64,000 nt of DNA from Knoellia locipacati (GTDB lineage Bacteria > Actinomycetota > Actinomycetes > Actinomycetales > Dermatophilaceae). Below, in pieces: positions 43,242 to 56,956 of the stretch. The stretch is taken from assembly GCF_007992835.1 (NCBI RefSeq), contig NZ_BKBA01000009.1, positions 1 through 64,000 on the forward strand, written 5' to 3'. Both the position numbers and the translations under genes were made by a program. Numbering within the stretch: the first letter of the stretch is position 1; every line of letters starts with the position of its first letter. The notes under the pieces are model-generated. The model was not told the origin of the DNA, ran no database searches, and saw nothing but the letters and a program-made list of their open reading frames with translations.

Positions 43242-44819
43242 TCAGGCGGTCGCGGTGGCCGACTCCGGCGCCTCGGTGTCCCGGTCGCGCTCGGGCCACA
43301 TGATCGACGTGATGTCGCGGGCGAGGTCGGGGCCGAGGGCGCCCCACCCGGGCTCGTAGCCGTAGACCTCGCGCAGCGGCGTGCCGAGCCGGTTGCCGTC
43401 GAGGATCTCCACGGCGTCGGCGTCGATGAGACCGGGGTGGGGGACACCGCAGGCCTCGGACACCTTGAGCAGGTCCCGGCGCAGGGTCTGGAGGTAGTTC
43501 GCCAGCCGTACCGACTTGAGCGTCGGGTCGAGGCCGTGGGCGAGCCACGGGTCCTGCGTCGCCACGCCGGTCGGGCACCGATCGGTGTGGCACTTCTGGG
43601 ACTGGATGCACCCGAGCGCGAACATCGGCTCGCGCGCGACGTTGACCATGTCGGCGCCGAGCGCGAAGGCCACGAGCGCGTTGTCAGGGAGCCCGAGCTT
43701 GCCGCTGCCGATGAACGCGACGTCGTCGGTGAGCCCGGCCCGCGCGAAGGTCGAGTAGACGCGGGCGAAGCCGACCCGGAAGGGGAGCGCGACGGTGTCG
43801 GTGAAGACGAGCGGCGCCGCGCCGGTGCCACCCTCGCCGCCGTCGACGGTGATGAAGTCGACGCCGCGCGACCGTCCGGACATCTGCTCGGCGAGGTCGC
43901 TCCAGAAGTCCTGCTCGCCGACCGCGGACTTGATGCCGACGGGCAGCCCGGTCTCCTGGGCGATGCGCTCGACCCAGTCGAGCATGCTGTCGACGTCGTC
44001 GAACTCGGCGTGGCGCGACGGGCTGGCGCAGTCCTGGCCCATCGGTATGCCGCGGATCCGGCTGATCTCCTCGGTGATCTTTGCGGCCGGCAGGAGCCCG
44101 CCGAGCCCGGGCTTGGCGCCCTGGCTCAGCTTGACCTCGATCGCCTTGACGGGCGCGGACTGGACGAGGTCCTTGAGCCGCGCGAGGTCGAACCGGCCCT
44201 GCTCGTCGCGGCAGCCGAAGTAGGCCGTGCCGATCTGGAAGATGAGGTCGCCGCCCTTGCGGTGGTGGTCGGACAGGCCGCCCTCGCCGGTGTTGTGGAG
44301 GGCGCCGGCCAGGGCGACGCCGCGGTTGAGCGACTCGATCGCGTTGCCGGACAGCGCGCCGAAGCTCATCGCCGACACGTTGACGACCGAACCCGGCCGG
44401 AAGGCGTGCGCCCGTCCGCGGGGCCCTCCGAGGACCTTGGCGGCCGGCAGGTCGACCGCGTCGTCGTGGCCGTGCGCGACCGAGGTAGAGGGCGCGGACG
44501 GTGCGAAGGTCCGGTGCTTGACGATGACGTAGCCCTCGAGGTTCTCCACGTCGTTGTCGGTGCCGAACCCGACGTAGTTGTTCTCCTTCTTGCTGCTCGC
44601 GTAGACCCACGAGCGCTGGTCGCGGGAGAACGGCCGCTCGGCGTCGTTGCTCGTGATGATGTACTGCCGCAGCTCCGGGCCGATCTTCTCGAGCCAGTAG
44701 CGGGCGTGGGCGATCACCGGGAAGTTGCGTCTGAGCGAGTGCTTCTTCTGGGTGAGGTCGCGAGCGGCGACCCCGGCCAGTCCGACGACAGCGGCTCCGA
44801 TGATCGACTTCGCCTTCAT
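43242..44819 (-). CDS. FMN-binding glutamate-synthase-like (GltB2) protein
   Basis: The product is 525 aa. An N-terminal hydrophobic segment (about residues 5-20) precedes the synthase domain. FMN-site motifs are VNVSAMSFGALSGNAIESLN and VDFITVDGGEGGTGAAP. The cysteine cluster QKCHTDRCPTGVATQ matches the 3Fe-4S site of glutamate synthase. There is no N-terminal amidotransferase domain, so it belongs to the archaeal-type or stand-alone group, of uncertain physiological role. Confidence 0.9.
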   Translation of the reverse strand: MKAKSIIGAAVVGLAGVAARDLTQKKHSLRRNFPVIAHARYWLEKIGPELRQYIITSNDAERPFSRDQRSWVYASSKKENNYVGFGTDNDVENLEGYVIVKHRTFAPSAPSTSVAHGHDDAVDLPAAKVLGGPRGRAHAFRPGSVVNVSAMSFGALSGNAIESLNRGVALAGALHNTGEGGLSDHHRKGGDLIFQIGTAYFGCRDEQGRFDLARLKDLVQSAPVKAIEVKLSQGAKPGLGGLLPAAKITEEISRIRGIPMGQDCASPSRHAEFDDVDSMLDWVERIAQETGLPVGIKSAVGEQDFWSDLAEQMSGRSRGVDFITVDGGEGGTGAAPLVFTDTVALPFRVGFARVYSTFARAGLTDDVAFIGSGKLGLPDNALVAFALGADMVNVAREPMFALGCIQSQKCHTDRCPTGVATQDPWLAHGLDPTLKSVRLANYLQTLRRDLLKVSEACGVPHPGLIDADAVEILDGNRLGTPLREVYGYEPGWGALGPDLARDITSIMWPERDRDTEAPESATATA

Positions 44820-44926
44820 GGCTCGCAGTCTGCCCCCAAACCGTGCGTGCGTCGGGGAAGGCGTTCACAGCAGCCGCACAGCCGGTGCATGGGCACGTAC
44901 TGGGCGACGGCGGCAGAGTTCCCGGC

Positions 44927-45787
44927 ATGAGCGAACGACAGACCCCCCAGCAGCCCCACCCGGACCACGACCGCGGCCTCGAGTTCGACGTCGCCACGCT
45001 CCTCGACCGCCGCCGCGCGCTCGGCCTCTTCGGCGGCGCCGGCCTGCTCGCCCTCGCGGGCTGCGCCACCGCCACGACCGGGTCGACCTCGACGCCGTCC
45101 GCCTCCGCCACGGCGAGTGCGTCGGCCAGCACGTCCTCGAGCGCGGGCGCGTCGACGGTGGGCACCGAGGTGCCCGACGAGACCGGGGGCCCCTACCCGG
45201 GCGACGGGAGCAACGGCGTCAACGTCCTCGACGACTCGGGGATCGTCCGCTCCGACATCACGAGCTCGTTCGGCACGTCGACGACGAAGGCGGAGGGGGT
45301 CCCGCTCACCGTGAACCTCACCGTGACCGACAGCGCGAACGGGTATGCCGCGATGTCGGGTGTCGCGGTGTACCTCTGGCACTGCGACCGGGACGGCAAC
45401 TACTCGATGTACTCGCAGGGCGTCGAGAACGAGAACTACCTGCGCGGGGTGCAGCCGACCAACGGCGACGGGACGGCGACGTTCACGACGATCTTCCCGG
45501 CGGCATACTCCGGTCGGTGGCCGCACATCCACTTCGAGGTCTACCGGTCCACGGCCGAGGCGACGAGCAGCGGGCAGATCGTCAAGACGTCGCAGCTCGC
45601 CCTCCCGGAAGCGGCGTGCAGGACCGTCTACGCGACCGCCGGCTACGAGCAGAGCGTGCGCAACCTGTCGCAGACCTCGCTGACGTCCGACATGGTCTTC
45701 GGCGACGACGGGGGCATCCACCAGCTCGCGACGGTGACGGGTGACGCGACGAGCGGCTTCGTCGCCAACCTGACGATCGGGGTCTGA
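44927..45787 (+). CDS. Exported intradiol dioxygenase-like lipoprotein
   Basis: The product is 286 aa. The N-terminus has a twin-arginine-like DRRRALGLFGGAGLLALAGC whose end is a lipobox Cys. A Ser/Thr/Ala spacer follows. The catalytic core has a Tyr/His iron ligand region (VAVYLWHCDRDGNYSMYSQ) and the His-x-His pair in GRWPHIHFEVY. Similar exported proteins are widespread in actinobacteria; no catechol pathway is nearby, so the substrate is unknown. CAGAGT 7 nt before the ATG hints at a leaderless mRNA. Confidence 0.88.
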   Translation: MSERQTPQQPHPDHDRGLEFDVATLLDRRRALGLFGGAGLLALAGCATATTGSTSTPSASATASASASTSSSAGASTVGTEVPDETGGPYPGDGSNGVNVLDDSGIVRSDITSSFGTSTTKAEGVPLTVNLTVTDSANGYAAMSGVAVYLWHCDRDGNYSMYSQGVENENYLRGVQPTNGDGTATFTTIFPAAYSGRWPHIHFEVYRSTAEATSSGQIVKTSQLALPEAACRTVYATAGYEQSVRNLSQTSLTSDMVFGDDGGIHQLATVTGDATSGFVANLTIGV

Positions 45788-45813
45788 CCGGACGCGGGCC
45801 GGTCGCGTGCACC

Positions 45814-45819
45814 TAGACT
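45814..45819 (+). promoter_or_regulatory. -10 box of a leaderless NYN gene transcript
   Basis: TAGACT lies 7 nt before the ATG at 45827 with no ribosome site between. Confidence 0.55.
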
Positions 45820-45826
45820 CCGGACC

Positions 45827-46417
45827 ATGGCAGCCCCGCAGACCACCGAGAGCGACGACTCCGAGGTCATGACGTACCTCCTCGTCGACGGCGAGAACAT
45901 CGACGCCACCCTCGGCACCTCGATCCTCGGCCGGCGGCCGCAGCCCGACGAGCGCCCCCGGTGGGACCGCCTCATCGCCTTCGCCAAGGAGGCGTGGTCG
46001 CAGGACGTCCGTGGCCTGTTCTTCCTCAACGCGTCGACGACGATGCCGATGTCGTTCATCCAGGCGCTCAACGCCTTGGGCTTCCAGCCGGTGCCGCTGT
46101 CCGGCGACGCGGACGTCAAGGTCGTCGACGTCGCCATCCAGCGCACGCTGCGGGCCATCAAGGACCGCGACGCCGACGTCATGCTCGTCAGCCACGACGG
46201 CGACTTCCTCGAGGAGGTCGAGGCGCTCCTCGAGGACGACGACCGTCGGGTCGGCCTCATGGCCTTCCGCGAGTTCCGCAACAGCGGGTTCACCGCCCTC
46301 GAGGCGCAGGGGCTCGAGAGCTTCGACCTCGAGTACGACGTCAAGGCGTTCACGTCCGCGCTGCCGCGCATCCGGGTCATCCCGATCGACGAGTTCGACC
46401 CGGCACAGTTCCTCTGA
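45827..46417 (+). CDS. NYN-domain (LabA/DUF88-like) putative RNase
   Basis: The product is 196 aa. The PIN-like catalytic acids are in YLLVDGENIDATLG, SGDADVKVVDVAIQRTL and VMLVSHDGDFLEEVEALL, the pattern of NYN nucleases that act on RNA. It is a stand-alone domain with an acidic C-terminal strand. Two long hairpins follow the gene. Nothing suggests a toxin-antitoxin pairing. Confidence 0.9.
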   Translation: MAAPQTTESDDSEVMTYLLVDGENIDATLGTSILGRRPQPDERPRWDRLIAFAKEAWSQDVRGLFFLNASTTMPMSFIQALNALGFQPVPLSGDADVKVVDVAIQRTLRAIKDRDADVMLVSHDGDFLEEVEALLEDDDRRVGLMAFREFRNSGFTALEAQGLESFDLEYDVKAFTSALPRIRVIPIDEFDPAQFL

Positions 46418-46432
46418 GCCCCGCCTGGGCCA

Positions 46433-46465
46433 CCCAGCATTATCGGGTCACCCGATAAAGCTGGG
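46433..46465. terminator. Hairpin after the NYN gene
   Basis: CCCAGCATTATCGGGT (46433-46448) pairs with ACCCGATAAAGCTGGG (46450-46465) around a single C, with one A-A mismatch. The core TTATCGGGT-C-ACCCGATAA is perfect. As a terminator it lacks a T-tract but is stable. Confidence 0.7.
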
Positions 46466-46495
46466 CTCGACCCGAGGTGCCACCTCGGGTCGAGC
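46465..46495. repeat. 31-bp perfect palindrome
   Basis: GCTCGACCCGAGGTG (46465-46479) and CACCTCGGGTCGAGC (46481-46495) form a perfect 15-bp inverted repeat around one C, directly joined to the previous hairpin. A partial third copy (CGGGTCGAGC) starts near 46506. It could be a second terminator, a REP-like element or a protein site. Confidence 0.8.
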
Positions 46496-46567
46496 GACAC
46501 GAAGTCGGGTCGAGCAGCTGGTGGAGGGCCGCATCTGCACGGATTCGGGGCGTGGCCGTCCGACGGA

Positions 46568-46573
46568 TAGACT
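46568..46573 (+). promoter_or_regulatory. -10 box of efp
   Basis: TAGACT predicts a start near 46580, giving a 34-nt leader to the GTG at 46614. GGAAG at 46600-46604 may be the ribosome site. Confidence 0.55.
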
Positions 46574-46613
46574 TCCGGGCGATCTCCCGACACTCAATGG
46601 AAGCGACTGACAC

Positions 46614-47174
46614 GTGGCATCGACGAACGACCTCAAGAATGGCCTCGTCCTCAACCTCGAAGGCCAGCTCTGGTCCGTCGTGGAGTTCCAGCACGTCAAG
46701 CCCGGCAAGGGCCCGGCCTTCGTGCGGACCAAGCTCAAGCACGTCCTCTCGGGCAAGGTCGTCGACAAGACCTTCAACGCCGGGACCAAGGTCGAGACGG
46801 CCAACGTCGACAAGCGCACGATGCAGTACCTCTACAACGACGGCACCGACTACGTCTTCATGGACGGTGACACGTTCGACCAGATCGCCGTGACGCCCGC
46901 GATCGTCGGCGACGCCGCCAAGTTCATGCTCGAGAACCAGGACGCGATCGTGGCCCGCCACGACGGCAACGTGCTCTTCATCGAGCTCCCCGCCTCGGTC
47001 GTCCTCGAGATCCAGTACACCGAGCCGGGCCTGCAGGGCGACCGCTCCACCGGTGGCACCAAGCCGGCGACCCTCGAGACCGGCGCCGAGATCGGCGTGC
47101 CGCTGTTCCTCAACACCGGCGACAAGGTCAAGGTGGACACCCGCGACGGGTCCTACCTCGGCCGCGTCAACTGA
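46614..47174 (+). CDS. efp: Elongation factor P
   Basis: The product is 186 aa, a standard three-domain EF-P that relieves stalling at polyproline. The loop reads [14 protein letters not shown], with Lys32 at the tip where gammaproteobacterial EF-P is beta-lysylated. No modification enzyme (EpmA/EpmB, EarP or YmfI) is in the window. GTG 46614 gives the usual N-terminus [11 protein letters not shown]. nusB follows, as in most actinobacteria. Confidence 0.96.
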   Translation: MASTNDLKNGLVLNLEGQLWSVVEFQHVKPGKGPAFVRTKLKHVLSGKVVDKTFNAGTKVETANVDKRTMQYLYNDGTDYVFMDGDTFDQIAVTPAIVGDAAKFMLENQDAIVARHDGNVLFIELPASVVLEIQYTEPGLQGDRSTGGTKPATLETGAEIGVPLFLNTGDKVKVDTRDGSYLGRVN

Positions 47175-47192
47175 TCGGCGGCTGCTCCCTCC

Positions 47193-47603
47193 ATGGCAGC
47201 CCGCACCAAGTCACGTCGGCGCGCGATCGACATCCTCTTCGAGGCCGAGCAGCGTCAGCTCAACGCCGGTGAGCTCCTCAAGGAGCGTCTCGCGGCCCCG
47301 GTGACCGAGGTCCCGCTCAACGAGTTCACGGCCGACCTCGTCTCCGGCGTCGTCGACCACTGGAACGAGATCAACGACCTGCTCACGACGTACTCGCAGG
47401 GTTGGTCGCTCGAGCGCATGCCCGCCGTCGACCGGGCGATCCTGCGCATCGGCGCGTTCGAGGTCCTCTTCTCGGAGGTCCCCGAGGGCGTGGCGATCAG
47501 CGAAGCGGTCTCGCTCGCGACCGAGCTCTCGACCGACGACAGCCCGAAGTTCGTCAACGGTCTGCTCGCCCGCCTCGCCGAGGTCAAGCCGACCCTGGCC
47601 TGA
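47193..47603 (+). CDS. nusB: Transcription antitermination factor NusB
   Basis: The product is 136 aa and all-helical. Motifs are ARTKSRRRAIDILFEAEQR at the N-terminus, RMPAVDRAILRIGAFEVLF and AISEAVSLATELSTDDSPKF. It binds boxA RNA with NusE (S10) for rRNA transcription antitermination. ATG 47193 is 18 nt after the efp stop with no clear ribosome site, so coupling to efp is likely. Confidence 0.95.
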   Translation: MAARTKSRRRAIDILFEAEQRQLNAGELLKERLAAPVTEVPLNEFTADLVSGVVDHWNEINDLLTTYSQGWSLERMPAVDRAILRIGAFEVLFSEVPEGVAISEAVSLATELSTDDSPKFVNGLLARLAEVKPTLA

Positions 47604-47610
47604 CGCGCTA

Positions 47611-47709
47611 CGGCTGTCGGGGGCACCTTGCGCTGTCGGGTGCACCTGAGGCCCCGACGACGCAGGACGGCCCCGACAGCCGCACCCTCCCGGCCCCGAC
47701 GACGCAGGA
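47611..47709. repeat. Cluster of direct and inverted repeats between nusB and the DHFR-like gene
   Basis: GGCCCCGACGACGCAGGA occurs exactly at 47650-47667 and again at 47692-47709. CGGCTGTCGGGG (47611-47622) is inverted as CCCCGACAGCCG (47671-47682). Shorter TGTCGGG and CCCCGACA copies lie between. The region can form alternative hairpins and may terminate the efp-nusB transcript. Confidence 0.8.
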
Positions 47710-47765
47710 TTGCCCCGACAACCCGGATCCGGCTGCGCACACCACCCCTGAGAGGATCTGGGGTC

Positions 47766-48350
47766 ATGCGCAGACTCGTCTACTACGTCGCCACGACCCT
47801 CGACGGCTTCATCGCCGGGCCGGACGGCGGTGACCCCAGCGCCTCCGAGTTCTTCCCGGTGACACCGGATCTCGTCGAGTTCATCGTCGCCGAGTACCCC
47901 GAGACCCTGCCCGGTCCGGCCCGGGACGCCATGGGCATTTCCGGGGAGGGGACGCACTTCGACACCGTGATCGAGGGGCGCGGCTCCTATGAGCTGGGGC
48001 TCGCCGCGGGTCTCGCCGACGCCTACCCGCACCTGCGCCACCTCGTCGTGTCGACCACCCTCGCCGGCCGGGACGACGTGCCGGTCGAGGTCGTCACCGG
48101 CGACCCGGTCGAGCGGGTGCGCGAGCTCAAGGCCAAGGACGGCAAGGACATCTGGCTCGTGGGTGGCGGCACCCTCGCCCACGCCCTGCTGCCCGAGGTC
48201 GACCGGCTCGTGCTCAAGGTCAACCCCTCCGTCATCGGAGCCGGGATCCCGCTGTTCGCGGGGGAGTTCGCCCATGCCCGGTTCGAGCAGGTGGACCAGG
48301 TCGACCTCGCCGGCGGTGTCCGCGTGGTCACACTCGACCGGGTGCGATGA
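47766..48350 (+). CDS. Dihydrofolate-reductase-like (RibD C-terminal domain) protein
   Basis: The product is 194 aa. Features are VYYVATTLDGFIAG at the N-terminus, an NADPH-loop region DIWLVGGGTLAHALLPEVDR, and the strand pair RLVLKVNPSVIGAGIPLFAG. These match the RibD_C/YwjB family of reductases with unknown substrate, not chromosomal FolA. GAGAGGA precedes the ATG. The stop overlaps the methyltransferase start. Confidence 0.9.
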   Translation: MRRLVYYVATTLDGFIAGPDGGDPSASEFFPVTPDLVEFIVAEYPETLPGPARDAMGISGEGTHFDTVIEGRGSYELGLAAGLADAYPHLRHLVVSTTLAGRDDVPVEVVTGDPVERVRELKAKDGKDIWLVGGGTLAHALLPEVDRLVLKVNPSVIGAGIPLFAGEFAHARFEQVDQVDLAGGVRVVTLDRVR

Positions 48351-49126
48351 GCCGGGCCGACGAGCACCTCGACGCGTGGGAGGCGTGGAAGTCCTCGCCG
48401 TGGGGCCGGATCCGCTTCGCCCTCGTCGCTGACGCTCTCGACGAGGCCGTCGCCTCGCTGGGCGACCAGCCGCTGCGGATCCTCGACGTCGGCGGCGCCG
48501 ACGGCTTCGAGACCCTCCCGTATGCCGTCCGCGGACACGCGCTCACCGTGGCCGACCCTGCCGAGGGCTTCCTCGACCGCGGCCGGGCCGAAGCCGAGCG
48601 TCTCGGTGTCGCCGACCGGGTCCGCTGGACCACCGCGGGACTGGACGAGCTCGCGGAGGTGGGCGAGACGGCATACGACGTCGTGGTCTGCCACTTCGTC
48701 CTGCAGTACCGCCCGGAGGGCGCCCTCGCTGCCGACCTCGCGACCCTGGCCGGGGTCACGAGGTCGGGCGGCGTCGTCTCGCTCGTCTGCCCCAACGACG
48801 CCGGTGCAGTGCTGCGGACGCTGACCCGGCAGGGTCCGGCGGCCGCGCGTGCCGAGCTCGGCCGGGTGACGCAGCGCAGCCACACCTTCGAGCACGAGTC
48901 ACGCAAGCTCTCGCACGAGGACGTCGCGGCGGGGCTCGCCGCCGTCGGTCTCGTCGAGGAGTCGTGGCTGGGTGGCCGGGTGGCCAACGACCTCGTCGCC
49001 GACGACGATGCCAAGCACGACCCCACCTACTTCGAGGAGCTCCTCGGGCTCGAGCGCGAGCTCTGCCGACGCGACCCCTACCGCGGGGTGGGGGCGTTCT
49101 GGCAGCTCACCGCGCGGCGGACGTGA
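48347..49126 (+). CDS. SAM-dependent methyltransferase (class I, SmtA/CmoM-like)
   Basis: The product is 259 aa. Motif I is LRILDVGGADGFET, the acidic end of strand 2 is ALTVADPAEGF, and motif IV is YDVVVCHFVLQY. The length and helix pattern resemble SmtA/CmoM-type enzymes that methylate small molecules or tRNA, but the substrate is unknown. The last 20 nt overlap the end of the small antisense-oriented gene. Confidence 0.87.
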   Translation: MSRADEHLDAWEAWKSSPWGRIRFALVADALDEAVASLGDQPLRILDVGGADGFETLPYAVRGHALTVADPAEGFLDRGRAEAERLGVADRVRWTTAGLDELAEVGETAYDVVVCHFVLQYRPEGALAADLATLAGVTRSGGVVSLVCPNDAGAVLRTLTRQGPAAARAELGRVTQRSHTFEHESRKLSHEDVAAGLAAVGLVEESWLGGRVANDLVADDDAKHDPTYFEELLGLERELCRRDPYRGVGAFWQLTARRT

Positions 49127-49289
49127 CCGGCAGCCGGGCGCCGAAGACGACCTCGGGCCACGCGGCCCGCGCGAGCCAGGCCCGGTAGGCCTCGACGTCG
49201 GCATCCGGCGGCGGGAAGAGCGGGGCCCGCGTGGCGGAGGCGGCACAGGTGTCCGCGGTGTCGGGTGTCGTGAGCGTCTGCGGGTGCAC
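49107..49289 (-). CDS. Small protein of 60 aa, unrecognised
   Basis: GTG 49289 is preceded by GAAGGAGG with a 4-nt gap, one of the best ribosome sites in the window, so translation is likely. The product has an N-terminal Thr/Ala/Pro stretch with one Cys and a C-terminal amphipathic segment (DADVEAYRAWLARAAWPEVV). No family was recognised. It is divergent from pyrR, tail to tail with the methyltransferase, and could be a regulator or peptide; the promoter was not located. Confidence 0.6.
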   Translation of the reverse strand: MHPQTLTTPDTADTCAASATRAPLFPPPDADVEAYRAWLARAAWPEVVFGARLPVTSAAR

Positions 49290-49337
49290 GGTGCCTCCTT
49301 CGGCGGGCGAGTGGCGTCCGGCAAGTACATCACATGA

Positions 49338-51111
<1,774 letters not shown>

Positions 51112-51115
<4 letters not shown>

Positions 51116-52404
51116 GCGACCTGCTCATCACGGGGGCACGACTCCTCGGGGGCGAGGCCAAGGACGTCCTCGTCCGCGAGGGCACGATCGTCGAGGTCGG
51201 CACCGGCCTCGACGCGCCCGGCGACGTCGAGCGGCTCGAGGCCGACGGGCTGGCCCTGCTGCCCGGCTTCGTCGACCTCCACACGCACCTGCGCGAGCCT
51301 GGCCGCGAGGACGCCGAGACGATCGCCACGGGCGCGGCTGCGGCGGCGGCCGGTGGCTACACCGCCGTGCTCGCCATGGCCAACACCAGCCCGGTGACCG
51401 ACACCGCCGAGGCGGCCGAGCGCGTCCTCGACCTCGGTCACGAGGCCGGGCTCGTCGACGTCCAGCCCATCGGCGCGGTCACCAAGGGTCTCGCCGGTGA
51501 GGAGCTCGCCGAGCTCGTCCTCATGCACCGCTCGCGCGCCCGGGTCCGTGTCTTCTCCGACGACGGCCGGTGCGTCTCCGACGCCCGGGTCATGCGACGG
51601 GCCCTCGAGTACGTCCGCGCCTTCGGCGGCGTCGTGAGCCAGCACAGCCAGGACCCCGACCTCGCCGGCCCGAGCGCCTGCTGCCACGAGGGTGAGCTGA
51701 GCGGCCGCCTCGGCCTGCCCGGGTGGCCCTCGGTCGCGGAGTCGAGCATCATCGCCCGCGACGCCCAGCTCGCCCGCCACACCGGCTCCCGCGTCCACGT
51801 CGCGCACGTGACGACCGCCGAGGGGGTCGAGGTCGTGCGGTGGGCCAAGGCGCAGGGCATCGACCTCACCGCCGAGGTCACGCCCCACCACCTCCTGCTC
51901 ACCCAGGACCTGCTCAGCGGCTACGACCCGACGTTCAAGGTCAACCCGCCCCTGCGTCCCAGCGAGGACGTCGAGGCGCTGCGGGCGGCCCTGGCCGACG
52001 GCACGATCGACGCCGTCGCCACCGACCACGCACCGCACGCGCGGCACGACAAGGAGCACGCGTTCGTCGACGCCGCCTTCGGGATGCTCGGTCTCGAGAC
52101 GGCGTTCGCCGTGGTCCACGACACGATGGTCCGCGGCGGCCGCCTCGACCTCGCGACGCTCGCCGACCGCATGTCGACCGCGCCGGCCCGCATCGCCGGG
52201 CTGTCCGGGCACGGCAGCGCGATCGAGGCGGGCGCGCCCGCCACCCTCGTCCTCGTCGACACCGAGGCGAGCCAGACCGTGGACGCCGCAGCGTCGAAGT
52301 CCCTGTCCCGCAACAATCCGTGGCACGGCATGAGCTTCACCGGTGCCGTCCACTCGACGATCCTGCGCGGCCGCGTCACGGCCTCGCTCCAGGGAGCCTC
52401 ATGA
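51112..52404 (+). CDS. pyrC: Dihydroorotase
   Basis: The product is 430 aa, of the amidohydrolase class I type. The HxH zinc site is in [17 protein letters not shown], and further ligands lie in [23 protein letters not shown] and [16 protein letters not shown]. It closes carbamoyl aspartate to dihydroorotate. The 3' end overlaps carA by ATGA; the small membrane-protein gene found between pyrC and carA in mycobacteria is missing. Confidence 0.96.
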
Positions 52405-53638
52405 GCAGCGCACTGCACACCCGCGAGCCCGCCGTGCTCGTCCTCGAGGACGGCCGCACCTTCACCGGCCAGGCCTACGGGCACCGCGGCGAGGCCGTCG
52501 GCGAGGCGGTGTTCTGCACCGCGATGACCGGCTACCAGGAGACGCTCACCGACCCGAGCTACCACCGCCAGGTCGTCGTCATGACCTCGCCGCACGTCGG
52601 CAACACCGGGTGGAACGACGAGGACGACGAGTCCTCCCGCATCTGGGTCTCCGGCTTCGTCGTCCGCGACCCGTCGCTGCGCCCCTCGAGCTGGCGCTCG
52701 CGCCGCACGCTCGAGGACGAGCTCGACGCACAGGGCGTCGTGGGCATCTGCGACATCGACACCCGCGCCCTGACCCGGCACCTGCGCGAACGCGGCGCGA
52801 TGCGGGTGGGCATCTTCTCGGGCGACGACGCCCGTATGCCGTCCGACCAGCTCCTCGAGCGCGTCACCTCCGCGCCCCTCATGGAGGGCTCGGCCCTGGC
52901 CCAGGAGGTGAGCACCGACGCGACCTACGTCGTCGAGGCGGTGGGGGAGAGGCGGTTCACGGTGGCCGCGGTCGACCTCGGCATCAAGTCGATGACGCCC
53001 CACCAGATGGCCGAGCGCGGCATCGAGGTGCACGTCCTGCCCGCCAGCGCGACCGCCGACGACATCCGCGCCGTCCAGCCCGACGGCGTCTTCTTCAGCA
53101 ACGGCCCCGGTGACCCGTCGACGGCCGACCACGAGGTCGGTGTGCTCCGCGAGGTGCTGAGTGCGTCGATCCCGTTCTTCGGCATCTGCTTCGGCAACCA
53201 GCTGCTCGGACGCGCGCTCGGCTTCGGCACCTACAAGCTCAAGTACGGCCACCGCGGCGTCAACCAGCCGGTCATGGACCGCACGACCGGCAAGGTCGAG
53301 GTGACCGCCCACAACCACGGCTTCGCCGTCGACGCACCGCTCGACGCCGACACCGACACGGACTTCGGCACCGCCCGCGTCTCGCACGTCTGCCTCAACG
53401 ACGACGTCGTCGAGGGACTCGAGCTCCGCTCTGCCGCGGGCGACCTCACCGCCTTCTCGGTCCAGTACCACCCGGAGGCGGCAGCGGGACCGCACGACGC
53501 GGCATACCTGTTCGACCGCTTCATCGACCTCCTCACGGAGCGGCGAGGACAGCGCGAGGACACGAGCGAGGAACGAGCGAGGCCCGGAGCGCCGACGAGC
53601 GCGACAGAGGGAACAGTCAACCGGAAGGTAGGAGCGTA

Positions 53639-53639
<1 letters not shown>
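52401..53639 (+). CDS. carA: Carbamoyl phosphate synthase small (glutaminase) subunit
   Basis: The product is 412 aa. The N-terminal CPSase domain begins [19 protein letters not shown]. The class I amidotransferase has the nucleophile Cys in [17 protein letters not shown] and His-Glu in [13 protein letters not shown]. The last ~30 residues (from [16 protein letters not shown]) are a polar disordered extension, not family-typical. The TAG stop overlaps the carB GTG. Confidence 0.95.

Positions 53640-56952
<3,313 letters not shown>

Positions 56953-56956
<4 letters not shown>

Noticed and set aside
34177-46417. A prophage, plasmid remnant or defence island in the accessory block
   Set aside because: No integrase, transposase, phage structural, restriction or toxin-antitoxin gene was found. 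NYN, UDG-like and photolyase genes are not adjacent and have separate promoters.
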